Positions 46,282 through 54,571 of a DNA stretch of 64,000 bases are shown one piece after another; position 1 is the stretch's first letter, and every line of letters starts with the position of its first letter. The stretch comes from Pseudomonas sp. ADAK13 (GTDB taxonomy: Bacteria > Pseudomonadota > Gammaproteobacteria > Pseudomonadales > Pseudomonadaceae). The stretch lies in assembly GCF_012935715.1 (NCBI RefSeq), contig NZ_CP052860.1:3968001-4032000 (forward strand), in the 5' to 3' direction. The notes beneath the pieces were generated by a model that worked only from the letters and a program-made list of their open reading frames with translations, was not told the DNA's origin and made no database searches. The translations under genes were made by a program, and so were the position numbers.

Positions 46282-46965
46282 TTAATGGCCCATTAGCCAG
46301 TGCTGATGGGGGCCTGGCAGTGTCCACAGGCCAAACACAATCACCAGCAGGCCTCCGGTCATGCGCACGCTGCGTTTGCGCAACAGAGCGGTGACACGCT
46401 CGGCTGCGAGGCCGGTGGCCAGCAGCACCGGCCAGGTACCAAGGCCAAACGCGAGCATCAGCACTGCACTGTCCAGCGCATTGCCTTGGCTGGCCGCCCA
46501 CAGCAGGGTGCTGTAGACCAGGCCGCACGGCAGCCAGCCCCAGAGCGCGCCCAGCAGCAAGGCCCGGGGCAGGCTGGACACCGGCAACAAACGGTTGGCA
46601 ACCGGCTGGATATGGCGCCACAGGCCGCGCCCGAGGCTTTCGATGCGGGTCAGTCCGCTCCACCAGCCGGCCAGGTACAAGCCCATGCAGATCAGCAGCA
46701 GGCCGGCGAGGATGCGCATGAACATCGCGGCCGGGCTGTTGGCCACCGCCCAGCCGGCCAGGCCGATCAACAGGCCGGCGGTGGCGTAGCTGAGGATGCG
46801 TCCCAGGTTGTAGGCCAGCAGCAGGCGAAAGCGCCGACTGCGTTGCTCCTTGGGTATCGCCAGGGTCAGCGCGCCCATCAGGCCGCCGCACATACCCAGG
46901 CAATGGCCGCCGCCCAGCAGGCCGAGGATCACCGCCGAGACCAGCAGGGGCGCCAGTTCAAGCAT
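46282..46965 (-). CDS. TauE/SafE-like membrane protein of the cco assembly unit
   Basis: 227-residue membrane protein with six predicted helices. The start at 46965 (MLELAPLLVSAVILGLLGGGHCLGMCGG region) gives the family's Cys-containing first loop GHCLGMCGG, and a second conserved part is LGALWGWLPCGLVYSTL. Named after sulfite exporter TauE/SafE, but members found after ccoS are usually linked to cbb3 oxidase assembly or copper handling. It overlaps ccoS by 8 bases, so it is co-translated as the last gene of ccoGHIS. Role in maturation is inferred from context. Confidence 0.85.
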   Translation of the reverse strand: MLELAPLLVSAVILGLLGGGHCLGMCGGLMGALTLAIPKEQRSRRFRLLLAYNLGRILSYATAGLLIGLAGWAVANSPAAMFMRILAGLLLICMGLYLAGWWSGLTRIESLGRGLWRHIQPVANRLLPVSSLPRALLLGALWGWLPCGLVYSTLLWAASQGNALDSAVLMLAFGLGTWPVLLATGLAAERVTALLRKRSVRMTGGLLVIVFGLWTLPGPHQHWLMGH

Positions 46966-47176
46966 GGGGCGGGTCTTTGGGCTTGGGCGGTTGCTCGGGG
47001 CCGTTGGTTTCATCGACGGCGGCCAGGTGATTCGGGTCCTGGTCGTCGAACAGCACGCTGTGGGCCGGGCCGTCCAAATCGTCGTACTGGCCGCTGTCCA
47101 CCGCCCAGAAGAAGATGTAAATGGCGATGGCCACGATCAACAGTGCCGCCGGGATCATCACGTAAAGAGCTGGCAT
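46958..47176 (-). CDS. ccoS: cbb3 oxidase maturation protein CcoS
   Basis: 72-residue protein with one N-terminal membrane helix (MPALYVMIPAALLIVAIAIY) followed by FFWAVDSGQYDDLDGPAHS, the family signature, and a Pro/Lys/Asp-rich tail. Required in other bacteria for heme and copper incorporation into cbb3 oxidase. ATG at 47176 chosen over an in-frame GTG two codons upstream. It lies between ccoI and the TauE/SafE gene in the usual order. Confidence 0.92.
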   Translation of the reverse strand: MPALYVMIPAALLIVAIAIYIFFWAVDSGQYDDLDGPAHSVLFDDQDPNHLAAVDETNGPEQPPKPKDPPHA

Positions 47177-47198
47177 CTGCACTCCATGCCCGCGCGGC

Positions 47199-49649
47199 TC
47201 AAGCCGGCAGCGGACGGGTTACGGGGGCGGGGCTCGCGGCTGGCGTGCTCGGCATGCGAGTCAGGCGCAGGGCGTTGAGCACCACGGTCAACGAACTGAG
47301 GGACATGCCGATCGCCGCCCAGATCGGGGTGACCCAGCCGAGGGCGGCAAACGGCAACATCAGGCCATTGTACAGCCCGGCCCACAGCAGGTTTTCAATG
47401 ATTACCCGACGGGTGCGCCGGGCCAGGGTAAAGGCTTGTACCAGGGCGTCGAGGCGGTTCGACAGCAGCACCGCGTCGGCGCTGGTCTTGGCCAGGTCGG
47501 TGGCCGAGCCCATGGCCACGCTGATATCGGCAGCGGCCAGCACCGGCACGTCGTTGACGCCATCGCCGAGCATCAGCACCTTGCGACCTTCCTTGTGCAG
47601 TTGTTGCAGCATGTGCAGCTTGTCGTCGGGGCGCAGGCCGCCGTGGGCTTCATCGATGCCCAGTTCCGCAGCGACACTGGCGACCATCGGCGAGCTGTCG
47701 CCCGACAGCAGCAACGTGCGCCAGCCCCGGGCTTTGCAGGCCGCGAGCAAGGCGGGCGCGTCACTGCGCAGGCGGTCGTCCAGGACAAACCAGGCCAGGG
47801 CACCTTGGGTGTCGCCCAGCAGCAGCCATTGGCCGGCGTCCTTTGGCGAGTCGGGGAGGGCACAACCACTCAGTTCACAGACAAAACCCGGCTGGCCAAT
47901 GCGCAGCTGGCGTTCGCCGACGCGCCCTTCCAGGCCCAGGCCCGGTGTGCTGAGCACTTCATCTGCCGCCAGGGGGGCACGGCCGAATGCGCGGGCGATC
48001 GGGTGTTCGGAACGTTGTTCCAGCGCGGCGGCAAGGCTCAGGCATTCGTCGCTGCCCAGCACGCCCAGCGGACGAATCGCGCGCAAAGCCAGGCGGCCTT
48101 CGGTGAGAGTGCCGGTCTTGTCGAAGATCACCGTGTCGATCTGGTTCAGGCCTTCCAACACGTGGCCCCGGGTCAGCAGCAAGCCGAGTTTGTGCAGGGT
48201 GCCGGTGGCCGCCGTCAGGGCGGTGGGCGTGGCCAGGGACAGGGCGCAAGGGCAGGTTGCAACCAGCATCGCCAGGACAATCCAGAAGGCTCGCGATGAA
48301 TCCAGCTCCCACCACGCCAGCCCGATGACTGCGGCCGCGATCAACGAGCACAGCAGGAACCATTGAGCGGCGCGGTCGGCGATTTCCGCCAGCCGGGGTT
48401 TTTCCGCCTGGGCCCGTTCCAGCAGGCGCACGATGGCCGACAGGCGCGTGTCGTGGCCCAACGCGCGGACTTCGACGGTCAGCGCGCCTTCCACATTGAG
48501 CGTGCCGGCGGTGACTGCATCGCCGACCTGTCGTGGTTGCGGCAGGTACTCGCCGGTCAGCAGGGATTCGTCGATGCTCGACTGGCCGTCGAGGATTATG
48601 CCGTCTGCCGGCAATACCGCGCCCGGGTGTACCAGAACCCGATCACCCAAGGCGAGCTCGCTGAGCAGGATGCGTTCACTCTGGCCATCGGCACTCATGC
48701 GCAGGCACGAGGCCGGCAGCACGTTGACCAACTGTGCGGTGGCCGCCGCCGTGCGTTCCCGGGCGCGGCGCTCCAGGTAACGCCCGGCGAGCAGGAACAG
48801 GGCAAACATGCCGACCGCATCGAAATACAGTTCTCCGGTGCCGGTGATGGCGGTCCAGATTCCGGCCAGGTAGGCACCACCAATGGCCAGGGACACCGAA
48901 ACATCCATGGTCAGGTGGCGGGTACGCAGGTCGCGCATCGCGCCCTTGAAGAACGGCGCGCAGCTGTAGAACACGATCGGTGTGGTGAGAAACATCGCGA
49001 CCCAGCGCAGGATCACATGCAGCTCCGGGCTCAGGTCGATATTGAATTCCGGCCACGTGGCCATCGTCGCCATCATCGCCTGGAACCACAGCAGCCCGGC
49101 CACGCCCAATTGGCGCAAGGCCAGGCGGTTTTCGCTGGCCAGCTGTTCGGCTGCGCGGTCGGCTTGGTACGGGTGGGCGGCGTAGCCGATGTGGCGCAAC
49201 TCGCCGAGCAGTTGGCTCAGCGGCAATTGCCCGTCGGCCCAGCGCACGTGCAGGCGATGGTTGGACAGGTTCAGTCGCGCTTCGGCCACGGCGGGCAGGC
49301 TGCGCAGGTGTTTTTCGATCAGCCAGCCACAGGCGGCGCAGCTGATGCCTTCCATCAACAAGGTAGCTTCCGACAGATCGCCGTCGTGGCGTACGAAGGG
49401 TTTTTGCACATCCGCACGGTCATACAGCGCCAGCTCGTCCACCAGTTGCACCGGCAGCGCCTCGGGGTTGGCCGAGGCTTCGCTGCGGTGCTGGTAGTAG
49501 CTTTCCAGGCCACCGGCGACAATCGCCTCGGCCACCGCCTGGCAGCCCGGGCAGCACAGTTCGCGGGGCTCGCCGAGGATCACGGCAATGAACCGGCTGC
49601 CGAGGGGAACGGGCAGTGCGCAGTGGTAGCAAGGGGTTGGGGTGGTCAT
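47199..49649 (-). CDS. ccoI: copper-transporting P1B-type ATPase CcoI (FixI)
   Basis: 816-residue P-type ATPase supplying copper for cbb3 oxidase assembly. N-terminal cysteine-rich FixI-type region (CYHCALPVPL, CCPGCQAV), a metal-binding domain with GISCAACGWL, eight membrane helices, the intramembrane metal site ATCPCALSLATP, phosphorylation motif DKTGTLTEG, and the hinge MLGDGVNDVPVL. It follows ccoH after a 135-base gap that holds a long inverted repeat, so full co-transcription with ccoGH is not certain. Confidence 0.95.
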   Translation of the reverse strand: MTTPTPCYHCALPVPLGSRFIAVILGEPRELCCPGCQAVAEAIVAGGLESYYQHRSEASANPEALPVQLVDELALYDRADVQKPFVRHDGDLSEATLLMEGISCAACGWLIEKHLRSLPAVAEARLNLSNHRLHVRWADGQLPLSQLLGELRHIGYAAHPYQADRAAEQLASENRLALRQLGVAGLLWFQAMMATMATWPEFNIDLSPELHVILRWVAMFLTTPIVFYSCAPFFKGAMRDLRTRHLTMDVSVSLAIGGAYLAGIWTAITGTGELYFDAVGMFALFLLAGRYLERRARERTAAATAQLVNVLPASCLRMSADGQSERILLSELALGDRVLVHPGAVLPADGIILDGQSSIDESLLTGEYLPQPRQVGDAVTAGTLNVEGALTVEVRALGHDTRLSAIVRLLERAQAEKPRLAEIADRAAQWFLLCSLIAAAVIGLAWWELDSSRAFWIVLAMLVATCPCALSLATPTALTAATGTLHKLGLLLTRGHVLEGLNQIDTVIFDKTGTLTEGRLALRAIRPLGVLGSDECLSLAAALEQRSEHPIARAFGRAPLAADEVLSTPGLGLEGRVGERQLRIGQPGFVCELSGCALPDSPKDAGQWLLLGDTQGALAWFVLDDRLRSDAPALLAACKARGWRTLLLSGDSSPMVASVAAELGIDEAHGGLRPDDKLHMLQQLHKEGRKVLMLGDGVNDVPVLAAADISVAMGSATDLAKTSADAVLLSNRLDALVQAFTLARRTRRVIIENLLWAGLYNGLMLPFAALGWVTPIWAAIGMSLSSLTVVLNALRLTRMPSTPAASPAPVTRPLPA

Positions 49650-49663
49650 GGCTCAGTTCCGAT

Positions 49664-49770
49664 GATCGTTCCCACGCTCTGCGTGGGAACGCCTCGCTGG
49701 ACGCTCCGCGTCCGCTCTTGTGACGCGGAGCGTCACGGGCTGCATTCCCACGCAGAGCGTGGGAACGATC
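49664..49770. repeat. long inverted repeat (GTTCCCACGC family) between ccoH and ccoI
   Basis: GATCGTTCCCACGCTCTGCG … CGCAGAGCGTGGGAACGATC arms close a structure whose centre also pairs: GACGCTCCGCGTC with GACGCGGAGCGTC. A distinct repeat family common in fluorescent pseudomonad intergenic DNA, here inside an operon. Confidence 0.8.
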
Positions 49771-49784
49771 GAACAGGTACGGTG

Positions 49785-50324
49785 CTATTTTTTCAGGTCT
49801 TCAGCACCCTGCAGCGGCTCGTCGCCCAGCAGCAAGTCCTTGTCATGGCTGACCTGTTCTTCTTCAAACATGCGCCAGGTCCGGTCGCCTTCCACGCCGA
49901 GCAATTCGACGAAGCGGCGGCCTTCGACCTTATCGGTCACCTGGCCAATGTAGCGGCCGGGTTCGCTGTCGCTGCGGGTCAGGATGATCTTGCGGTCCTT
50001 CTCCGGCTGGGTCGGTGAAATCAGGTTGAGTTCCAGGGTGCCGGGCCCGCTGTTGCCGGTGAGGTGCAACTCGACCTCGCCGGTCAGTTCGTCCAGATGC
50101 ACCTTGGCGCGCAGTTGCAGGGTCTGGGCCAGCAACTCGCGGTCCAGGGAGCGATTGATGCCTTTGCCGGCCTCGTAGTAGTTGTCGTTGACCAGGTTGT
50201 CGGGGTTGTTCACCGCGATGGTCACCATGGACAAGGTCAACGTTACCGAGCACGCCAGGATCCCAATGATGATCCAGGGCCAGAGGTGCTTGTACCAGGG
50301 GCTTGCGGCAGTAGCTGCGGGCAT
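49785..50324 (-). CDS. ccoH: cbb3 oxidase assembly protein CcoH (FixH)
   Basis: 179-residue FixH-family membrane protein. One N-terminal helix (about 14-38, WPWIIIGILACSVTLTLSMVTI region) and a periplasmic domain: ADNYYEAGKGINRSLDRE-type segment, VHLTGNSGPGTLELNLISPTQPEKD-like strand region. CcoH interacts with the oxidase during assembly in related bacteria. It lies 14 bases after ccoG. Confidence 0.9.
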   Translation of the reverse strand: MPAATAASPWYKHLWPWIIIGILACSVTLTLSMVTIAVNNPDNLVNDNYYEAGKGINRSLDRELLAQTLQLRAKVHLDELTGEVELHLTGNSGPGTLELNLISPTQPEKDRKIILTRSDSEPGRYIGQVTDKVEGRRFVELLGVEGDRTWRMFEEEQVSHDKDLLLGDEPLQGAEDLKK

Positions 50325-50338
50325 TGTTGTGCTCTCTA

Positions 50339-51754
50339 TTAACGAACTTGTGGGCCGATGAATCGGCTCTTGGCTTCAATGTGAACGCTTTGGTCATCAG
50401 CGTCCCTGAGGATGAATTTCACCTCGTTGGTGCTCGACGGCAGTTGCTCGGGTGCGCTCGACAGCTCCACCGGCATGCTGAAGATTTCCCCGGCAGCCAC
50501 CTTGATCTCGCGCCGGCCTTGCAGCTTGAGGTCTGGCAGGCCAGCGGCGTCGAGCACGTAGGTGTGGTCGCGCTGGTCCTTGTTCATGATCTTCAGGCTG
50601 TAGACGTTTTCGATCCGGCCTTCGGCGTTTTCGCGGTACAGCACGCGGTCCTTGCTGACATCGAAACCCACCAGCGAACGCATGAAAAACGCGGCCACCA
50701 ACAGACTGATCATCGCCAGCAGTACCAGGGCGTAACCGATCAGGCGCGGGCGCAGCTTATGGGTTTTCTGCCCCGAGAGGTTGTGCTCGGTGGTGTAGCT
50801 GATCAGGCCGCGAGGATATTCCATCTTGTCCATGATGTTGTCGCAGGCGTCGATGCAGGCGGCGCAGCCGATGCATTCGATTTGCAGGCCGTCACGGATG
50901 TCGATACCGGTGGGGCACACCTGCACGCACATCGTGCAATCGATGCAATCCCCCAGGCCTTCGGCCTTGTAGTCGATGCCTTTTTTGCGCGGGCCACGGG
51001 CTTCGCCACGGCGCGGATCGTAGGAAACAATCAGGGTGTCCTTGTCGAACATCACGCTTTGGAAGCGCGCATACGGGCACATGTAGATACACACTTGCTC
51101 CCGCAGCCAGCCGGCGTTGCCGTAGGTGGCGAGGGTGAAGAAACCGACCCAGAAATACGACCAGCCATCGGCCTGGCCGGTGAAGAAATCGAACACCAGT
51201 TCACGGATCGGCGAGAAGTAGCCGACGAAGGTCATGCCGGTGACAAAACCGATGATCAGCCACAGGCTGTGTTTGCTGAACTTGCGCAGGAACTTGTTGG
51301 CGCTCATCGGCGCCTTGTCCAGCTTGATGCGTTGGTTGCGGTCGCCTTCGGTGACCTTTTCGCACCACATGAAAATCCAGGTCCACACGCTTTGCGGGCA
51401 GGTGTAACCGCACCAGACACGGCCGGCGTACACCGTGATGAAGAACAGGCCAAACGCCGCCACGATCAGGATGCCCGACAGCAGGATGAAATCCTGGGGC
51501 CAGAAGGTCGCGCCAAAAATGAAGAACTTGCGTTCTGGCAGGTTCCACCAAACGGCCTGATGGCCACCCCAATTCAGCCACACGGTACCGAAGTACAGGA
51601 GGAACAGACCGGCGCCACCGAGCATCCGCAAATTGCGAAACAAACCGGTGAAGGCGCGGGTGTAGATTTTCTCCCGGGACGCGTAGAGATCGACGGTGTT
51701 GTTCGAGTTTTTGGCAGGCGGGGTAACGTTCTGTACCGGTATTTGGTTGCTCAT
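50339..51754 (-). CDS. ccoG: polyferredoxin assembly protein CcoG (RdxA/FixG)
   Basis: 471-residue membrane iron-sulfur protein of the RdxA/FixG type, involved in cbb3 assembly (copper reduction in some species). Five or so membrane helices are interspersed; a CGYTCPQSVW motif and CIYMCPYARFQ come first. The two [4Fe-4S] ferredoxin clusters are in CIDCTMCVQVCPTGID and CIGCAACIDACD, and a C-terminal IgG-like domain ends FIGPQVR. Start MSNQIPVQNVTPP at 51754; a second ATG one codon earlier also possible. First gene of the ccoG-ccoH-(repeat)-ccoI-ccoS-tauE-like unit; an Anr-like box is at 51908. Confidence 0.95.
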   Translation of the reverse strand: MSNQIPVQNVTPPAKNSNNTVDLYASREKIYTRAFTGLFRNLRMLGGAGLFLLYFGTVWLNWGGHQAVWWNLPERKFFIFGATFWPQDFILLSGILIVAAFGLFFITVYAGRVWCGYTCPQSVWTWIFMWCEKVTEGDRNQRIKLDKAPMSANKFLRKFSKHSLWLIIGFVTGMTFVGYFSPIRELVFDFFTGQADGWSYFWVGFFTLATYGNAGWLREQVCIYMCPYARFQSVMFDKDTLIVSYDPRRGEARGPRKKGIDYKAEGLGDCIDCTMCVQVCPTGIDIRDGLQIECIGCAACIDACDNIMDKMEYPRGLISYTTEHNLSGQKTHKLRPRLIGYALVLLAMISLLVAAFFMRSLVGFDVSKDRVLYRENAEGRIENVYSLKIMNKDQRDHTYVLDAAGLPDLKLQGRREIKVAAGEIFSMPVELSSAPEQLPSSTNEVKFILRDADDQSVHIEAKSRFIGPQVR

Positions 51755-51907
51755 CATTGCATCCCACGGCGGTGGAGATTTGCCTCGGCCAGTACGTGCC
51801 AACCGGGGTCAAAATAGGGGTGTTGCAGTGGCGTAATGATACGCCCCTGATCCCCTTCAACGGGTGCGACCTTTGGTCGCGTTGGGGGAAATCATTTGAT
51901 GGTGTAC

Positions 51908-51921
51908 GTGATCTGGATCAA
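51908..51921 (-). promoter_or_regulatory. Anr-type box upstream of ccoG
   Basis: GTGATCTGGATCAA, one mismatch in the ten fixed positions of TTGAT-N4-ATCAA, 154 bases before the ccoG ATG. No convincing -10 lies at class II spacing on the minus strand, so the start site is unsettled. Confidence 0.6.
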
Positions 51922-51961
51922 TTGACTTGTGAAGTATGGACGGTTTTTGCAGCCTTACCGG

Positions 51962-52375
51962 TCATTCGTCCCATGGATTGATCAACGCGACACCGCTGGA
52001 TTGAAAGTCACTGATGTTGCGGGTAACCACTGTCAGCCCATGAACCAGCGCGGTCGCAGCGATCAGCGAGTCACATTCGTTTGCTTGGTCTGGCACATGC
52101 AAGCTGGCACAGCGCAGGGCAACTGCTGCATCAATTGGCAGGATCCGGGCATCAAACGCCGGCATTACCTGGCGCTTGAGCCATGTGCGCAAAACCTTCC
52201 CCTGAGCGGGATCACGCCGCTCCATTCGCAGGACCCCTGTTTCCAGTTCCTTCAAGGTAATGGCTGAAATATACATCCGTGGTGCGATGACACTTTTGGC
52301 CCAGGCGACCACGTTTGCATCGGCCTGGGGTTTGCGCAGTTCAGAAATCACATTGGTGTCGAGTAGATACATCAA
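51962..52375 (-). CDS. PIN-domain ribonuclease toxin (VapC/FitB type)
   Basis: 137-residue PIN-domain protein. Acidic metal-binding residues are visible: MMYLLDTNVISELRKP (first Asp), a central Glu in TLKELETGVL, and C-terminal NECDSLIAATALVHGLTVVTRN with Asp, followed by DFQSSGVALINPW. These fit VapC/FitB ribonucleases. It overlaps the antitoxin gene by 4 bases (ATGA type), so translation is coupled. The toxin follows the antitoxin, the usual order. It lies between ccoG and the proximal cco operon. Confidence 0.9.
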   Translation of the reverse strand: MMYLLDTNVISELRKPQADANVVAWAKSVIAPRMYISAITLKELETGVLRMERRDPAQGKVLRTWLKRQVMPAFDARILPIDAAVALRCASLHVPDQANECDSLIAATALVHGLTVVTRNISDFQSSGVALINPWDE

Positions 52376-52626
52376 GAGAAGTCCACGGGTCGATGAATGA
52401 TCACGGCGCGTTCGGTTTCGAACTCGATATCGGCCGCTTCTGGCATCACCAACAGGTCAACGATGTCGGCATTGAGGCCTGTCAGTTTTTGGTAGTCCTC
52501 AATGCTTAGCAGTACATGGGCAGGCTTGCCCCGATCAGTGATAAAAACCGGGCCCTGGCGGGCGGCTTTTTTGGCACCGCTTGTGTCTTGATTGAATTCA
52601 CGGCTGGAGATGGTGGTGATGGTCAT
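52372..52626 (-). CDS. Phd/YefM-family antitoxin
   Basis: 84-residue antitoxin with an N-terminal Phd/YefM DNA-binding fold (MTITTISSREFNQDTSGAKKAAR, PVFITDRGKPAHVLLSIEDYQKL) and an acidic C-terminal tail that should wrap the toxin. Start at 52626 (GGAGGCTAG before it); six residues upstream are possible but unlikely. Partner of the PIN toxin. Upstream repeats at 52653-52709 are candidate autoregulation sites. Confidence 0.9.
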   Translation of the reverse strand: MTITTISSREFNQDTSGAKKAARQGPVFITDRGKPAHVLLSIEDYQKLTGLNADIVDLLVMPEAADIEFETERAVIIHRPVDFS

Positions 52627-52652
52627 GGGGGCTAGCCTCCTCATGGGGTGCG

Positions 52653-52709
52653 AATGTAGATACGTTACTACTGAGGTTTTTCTTGATCAACCTCAAATGT
52701 AGATACGTT
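52653..52709 (-). promoter_or_regulatory. operator candidate of the toxin–antitoxin pair
   Basis: Two identical direct copies of AATGTAGATACGTT (52653-52666 and 52696-52709, 43 bases apart, four helical turns) flank an inverted repeat TGAGGTT/AACCTCA (52672-52678, 52689-52695). The first copy starts 27 bases upstream of the antitoxin ATG. Confidence 0.6.
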
Positions 52710-52742
52710 GCTAGGTAGCGCCGGATTTTTTGGATTGAAATC

Positions 52743-52783
52743 AAAAACGGCCCCGCCAATCTTCACTGGCGGGGCCGTTTTTT
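52743..52783 (-). terminator. terminator of the proximal cco operon
   Basis: AAAAACGGCCCCGCC and GGCGGGGCCGTTTTTT around a 10-base loop, 15 bases beyond the ccoP stop. It isolates the operon from the toxin–antitoxin genes. Confidence 0.9.
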
Positions 52784-52797
52784 ATTGCCTTTCTGCC

Positions 52798-53775
52798 TTA
52801 CTCGGCTTCAGCCGCCTTATCCCCATGGGACAGGCTGTAAACATACGCCGCCAGCAAGTGCACCTTGTCATTCCCCTGCAACTGCTCCTGCGCAGGCATC
52901 TGGCCCTGGCGGCCATAACGGATGGTCTGCTGCAGTTGCGCGAAGCTCGAACCGTAGATGAACGCGCCCGGATGCGTCAGGTCAGGTGCGCCCATCGCTG
53001 GCGTACCCTTGCCCTGCGGACCGTGGCAGGCCACGCAGTTGGCGGCGAACAGTTTCTCGCCATTGGCCACGTCCGCCTTGGCACCTTCCGGCAGTTTGCG
53101 CCCGTCGAGGTTGGTCACCACAAACCCGGCCACGTCGGCCACGCCTTGCTCGCCAATGACTTCGGCCCAGGCCGGCATCACCGCGTGGCGGCCTTTCATG
53201 ATGGTTTCCTTGATGGTCGCCGGCTCACCGCCCCAGCGCCAGTCGGCGTCGGTCAGGTTGGGGAAACCGTAGGCGCCCTTGGCGTCGGAACCGTGGCACA
53301 CCGAGCAGTTGGAGGCGAACAAACGGCCGCCCATCTTCAAGGCTTGCGGGTCCTTGGCCACTTCTTCAATCGGCATGGCTGCGAATTTGGCGAAGATCGG
53401 CCCGAACCGGGCGTCCGACTTGGCCATTTCCTTTTCCCATTCGTGCACGCCGGTCCAGCCGGTCTGGCCGTTGGCAAACGGGGTTTGCTTGTCGTTGTCG
53501 AGGTAGGCGTAGCCCGGCAGCAGGCCTTTCCAGTTGCCCAGGCCGGGGTACAGCGCCAGGTAGCCGAGGGCGAAGATGATGGTGCCGACGAACAGCATGA
53601 ACCACCATTTGGGCAGCGGGTTGTCGTACTCCTCGATGCCGTCGAACGAGTGGCCAACGGTTTCATCGGTTTGCTCGGCGCGCTGGCCCTTGCGGGTCGA
53701 CAGCAGCAGCCAGGTCAGGGCGAAAATGGTACCCAGACTGAGGACTGTGACGTACAGACTCCAGAACGTAGTCAT
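52798..53775 (-). CDS. ccoP: cbb3-type cytochrome c oxidase subunit III, proximal copy (CcoP1)
   Basis: 325-residue membrane-anchored di-heme cytochrome c. One or two N-terminal helices ([41 protein letters not shown]), the WLVIDE-like charged stretch, then two c-type heme sites: [14 protein letters not shown] (about 137-150) and [16 protein letters not shown] (about 225-240), with distal Met ligands likely in the following segments. Electron entry to the oxidase. ATG overlaps ccoQ by 4 bases. Confidence 0.96.
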   Translation of the reverse strand: MTTFWSLYVTVLSLGTIFALTWLLLSTRKGQRAEQTDETVGHSFDGIEEYDNPLPKWWFMLFVGTIIFALGYLALYPGLGNWKGLLPGYAYLDNDKQTPFANGQTGWTGVHEWEKEMAKSDARFGPIFAKFAAMPIEEVAKDPQALKMGGRLFASNCSVCHGSDAKGAYGFPNLTDADWRWGGEPATIKETIMKGRHAVMPAWAEVIGEQGVADVAGFVVTNLDGRKLPEGAKADVANGEKLFAANCVACHGPQGKGTPAMGAPDLTHPGAFIYGSSFAQLQQTIRYGRQGQMPAQEQLQGNDKVHLLAAYVYSLSHGDKAAEAE

Positions 53776-53957
53776 TCTTTGTTACTCCTAGACGCTTCTA
53801 CGACGTGCTTGATGGCTTCGGGATCATCCGCGAAGGGCAGCAACGTCGCGTCTTCAAACTCCGACTTGCGCTTGGGGCTGAACACCCACAAGGCCAGGCC
53901 GATAAAGGCCACCATCACGACAACGGTGCCCAGGCCTCGAATCATCCCGATATCCAT
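53772..53957 (-). CDS. ccoQ: cbb3 oxidase subunit IV, proximal copy (CcoQ1)
   Basis: 61-residue single-helix subunit: [26 protein letters not shown] then a polar tail with [17 protein letters not shown] at 53957 chosen as the paralogue-like start; an in-frame GTG three codons upstream also exists. Small stabilising subunit. Between ccoO and ccoP, overlapping the latter by 4 bases. Confidence 0.92.
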   Translation of the reverse strand: MDIGMIRGLGTVVVMVAFIGLALWVFSPKRKSEFEDATLLPFADDPEAIKHVVEASRSNKE

Positions 53958-53962
53958 CCAGA

Positions 53963-54571
53963 TCACCGTTTGCTTTTGATGATGGTGCCAAGGCCTTGCA
54001 AGTAGGCCACCAGTGCGTCCATTTCGGTCTTGCCCTTCACGGCCGCGGCCGCGCCGGCGATGTCTTCGTCGGTGTAAGGCACGCCCAGGGTGCGCAAGAC
54101 TTCCATCTTCTTGGCGGTGTCCTTGCCGTCGAGTTTGTTTTCGACCAGGAACGGGTACGCTGGCATTTTCGACTCGGGCACCACGTTGCGCGGGTTGTAC
54201 AAGTGCGCACGCTGCCAGTCATCGGAGTAACGACCGCCGACACGGGCCAGGTCCGGGCCGGTACGCTTGGAACCCCACAGGAACGGGTGGTCCCACACGC
54301 TTTCACCGGCCACCGAGTAGTGGCCGTAGCGTTCGGTTTCGGCGCGGAACGGACGGATCATCTGCGAGTGGCAGCCGACACAACCGTTGGCGATGTAGAC
54401 GTCGCGGCCTTCCAGTTCAAGGGCGGTGCGCGGCTTCATGCCTTCCACCGGCTTGTTGGTCACGTCCTGGAAAAACAGCGGAACGATCTGGGTCAGGCCG
54501 CCGATACTCACGGCGATGACCATGAAGAAGGCCAGCAGGCCGATATTCTTCTCGACTACTTCATGCTTCAT
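53963..54571 (-). CDS. ccoO: cbb3 oxidase subunit II, mono-heme cytochrome c, proximal copy (CcoO1)
   Basis: 202-residue membrane-anchored mono-heme cytochrome c. N-terminal helix (about 10-32), heme site [11 protein letters not shown] (about 70-80), family segment [20 protein letters not shown] and a C-terminal [16 protein letters not shown]. Start at 54571 shares the base A with the ccoN stop (TGATG), so the two are tightly coupled. Confidence 0.96.
   Translation of the reverse strand: MKHEVVEKNIGLLAFFMVIAVSIGGLTQIVPLFFQDVTNKPVEGMKPRTALELEGRDVYIANGCVGCHSQMIRPFRAETERYGHYSVAGESVWDHPFLWGSKRTGPDLARVGGRYSDDWQRAHLYNPRNVVPESKMPAYPFLVENKLDGKDTAKKMEVLRTLGVPYTDEDIAGAAAAVKGKTEMDALVAYLQGLGTIIKSKR

Noticed and set aside
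51918..51925. TCAATTGA palindrome next to the ccoG Anr box
   Set aside because: Too short and overlaps the Anr-like box; no separate role can be supported.
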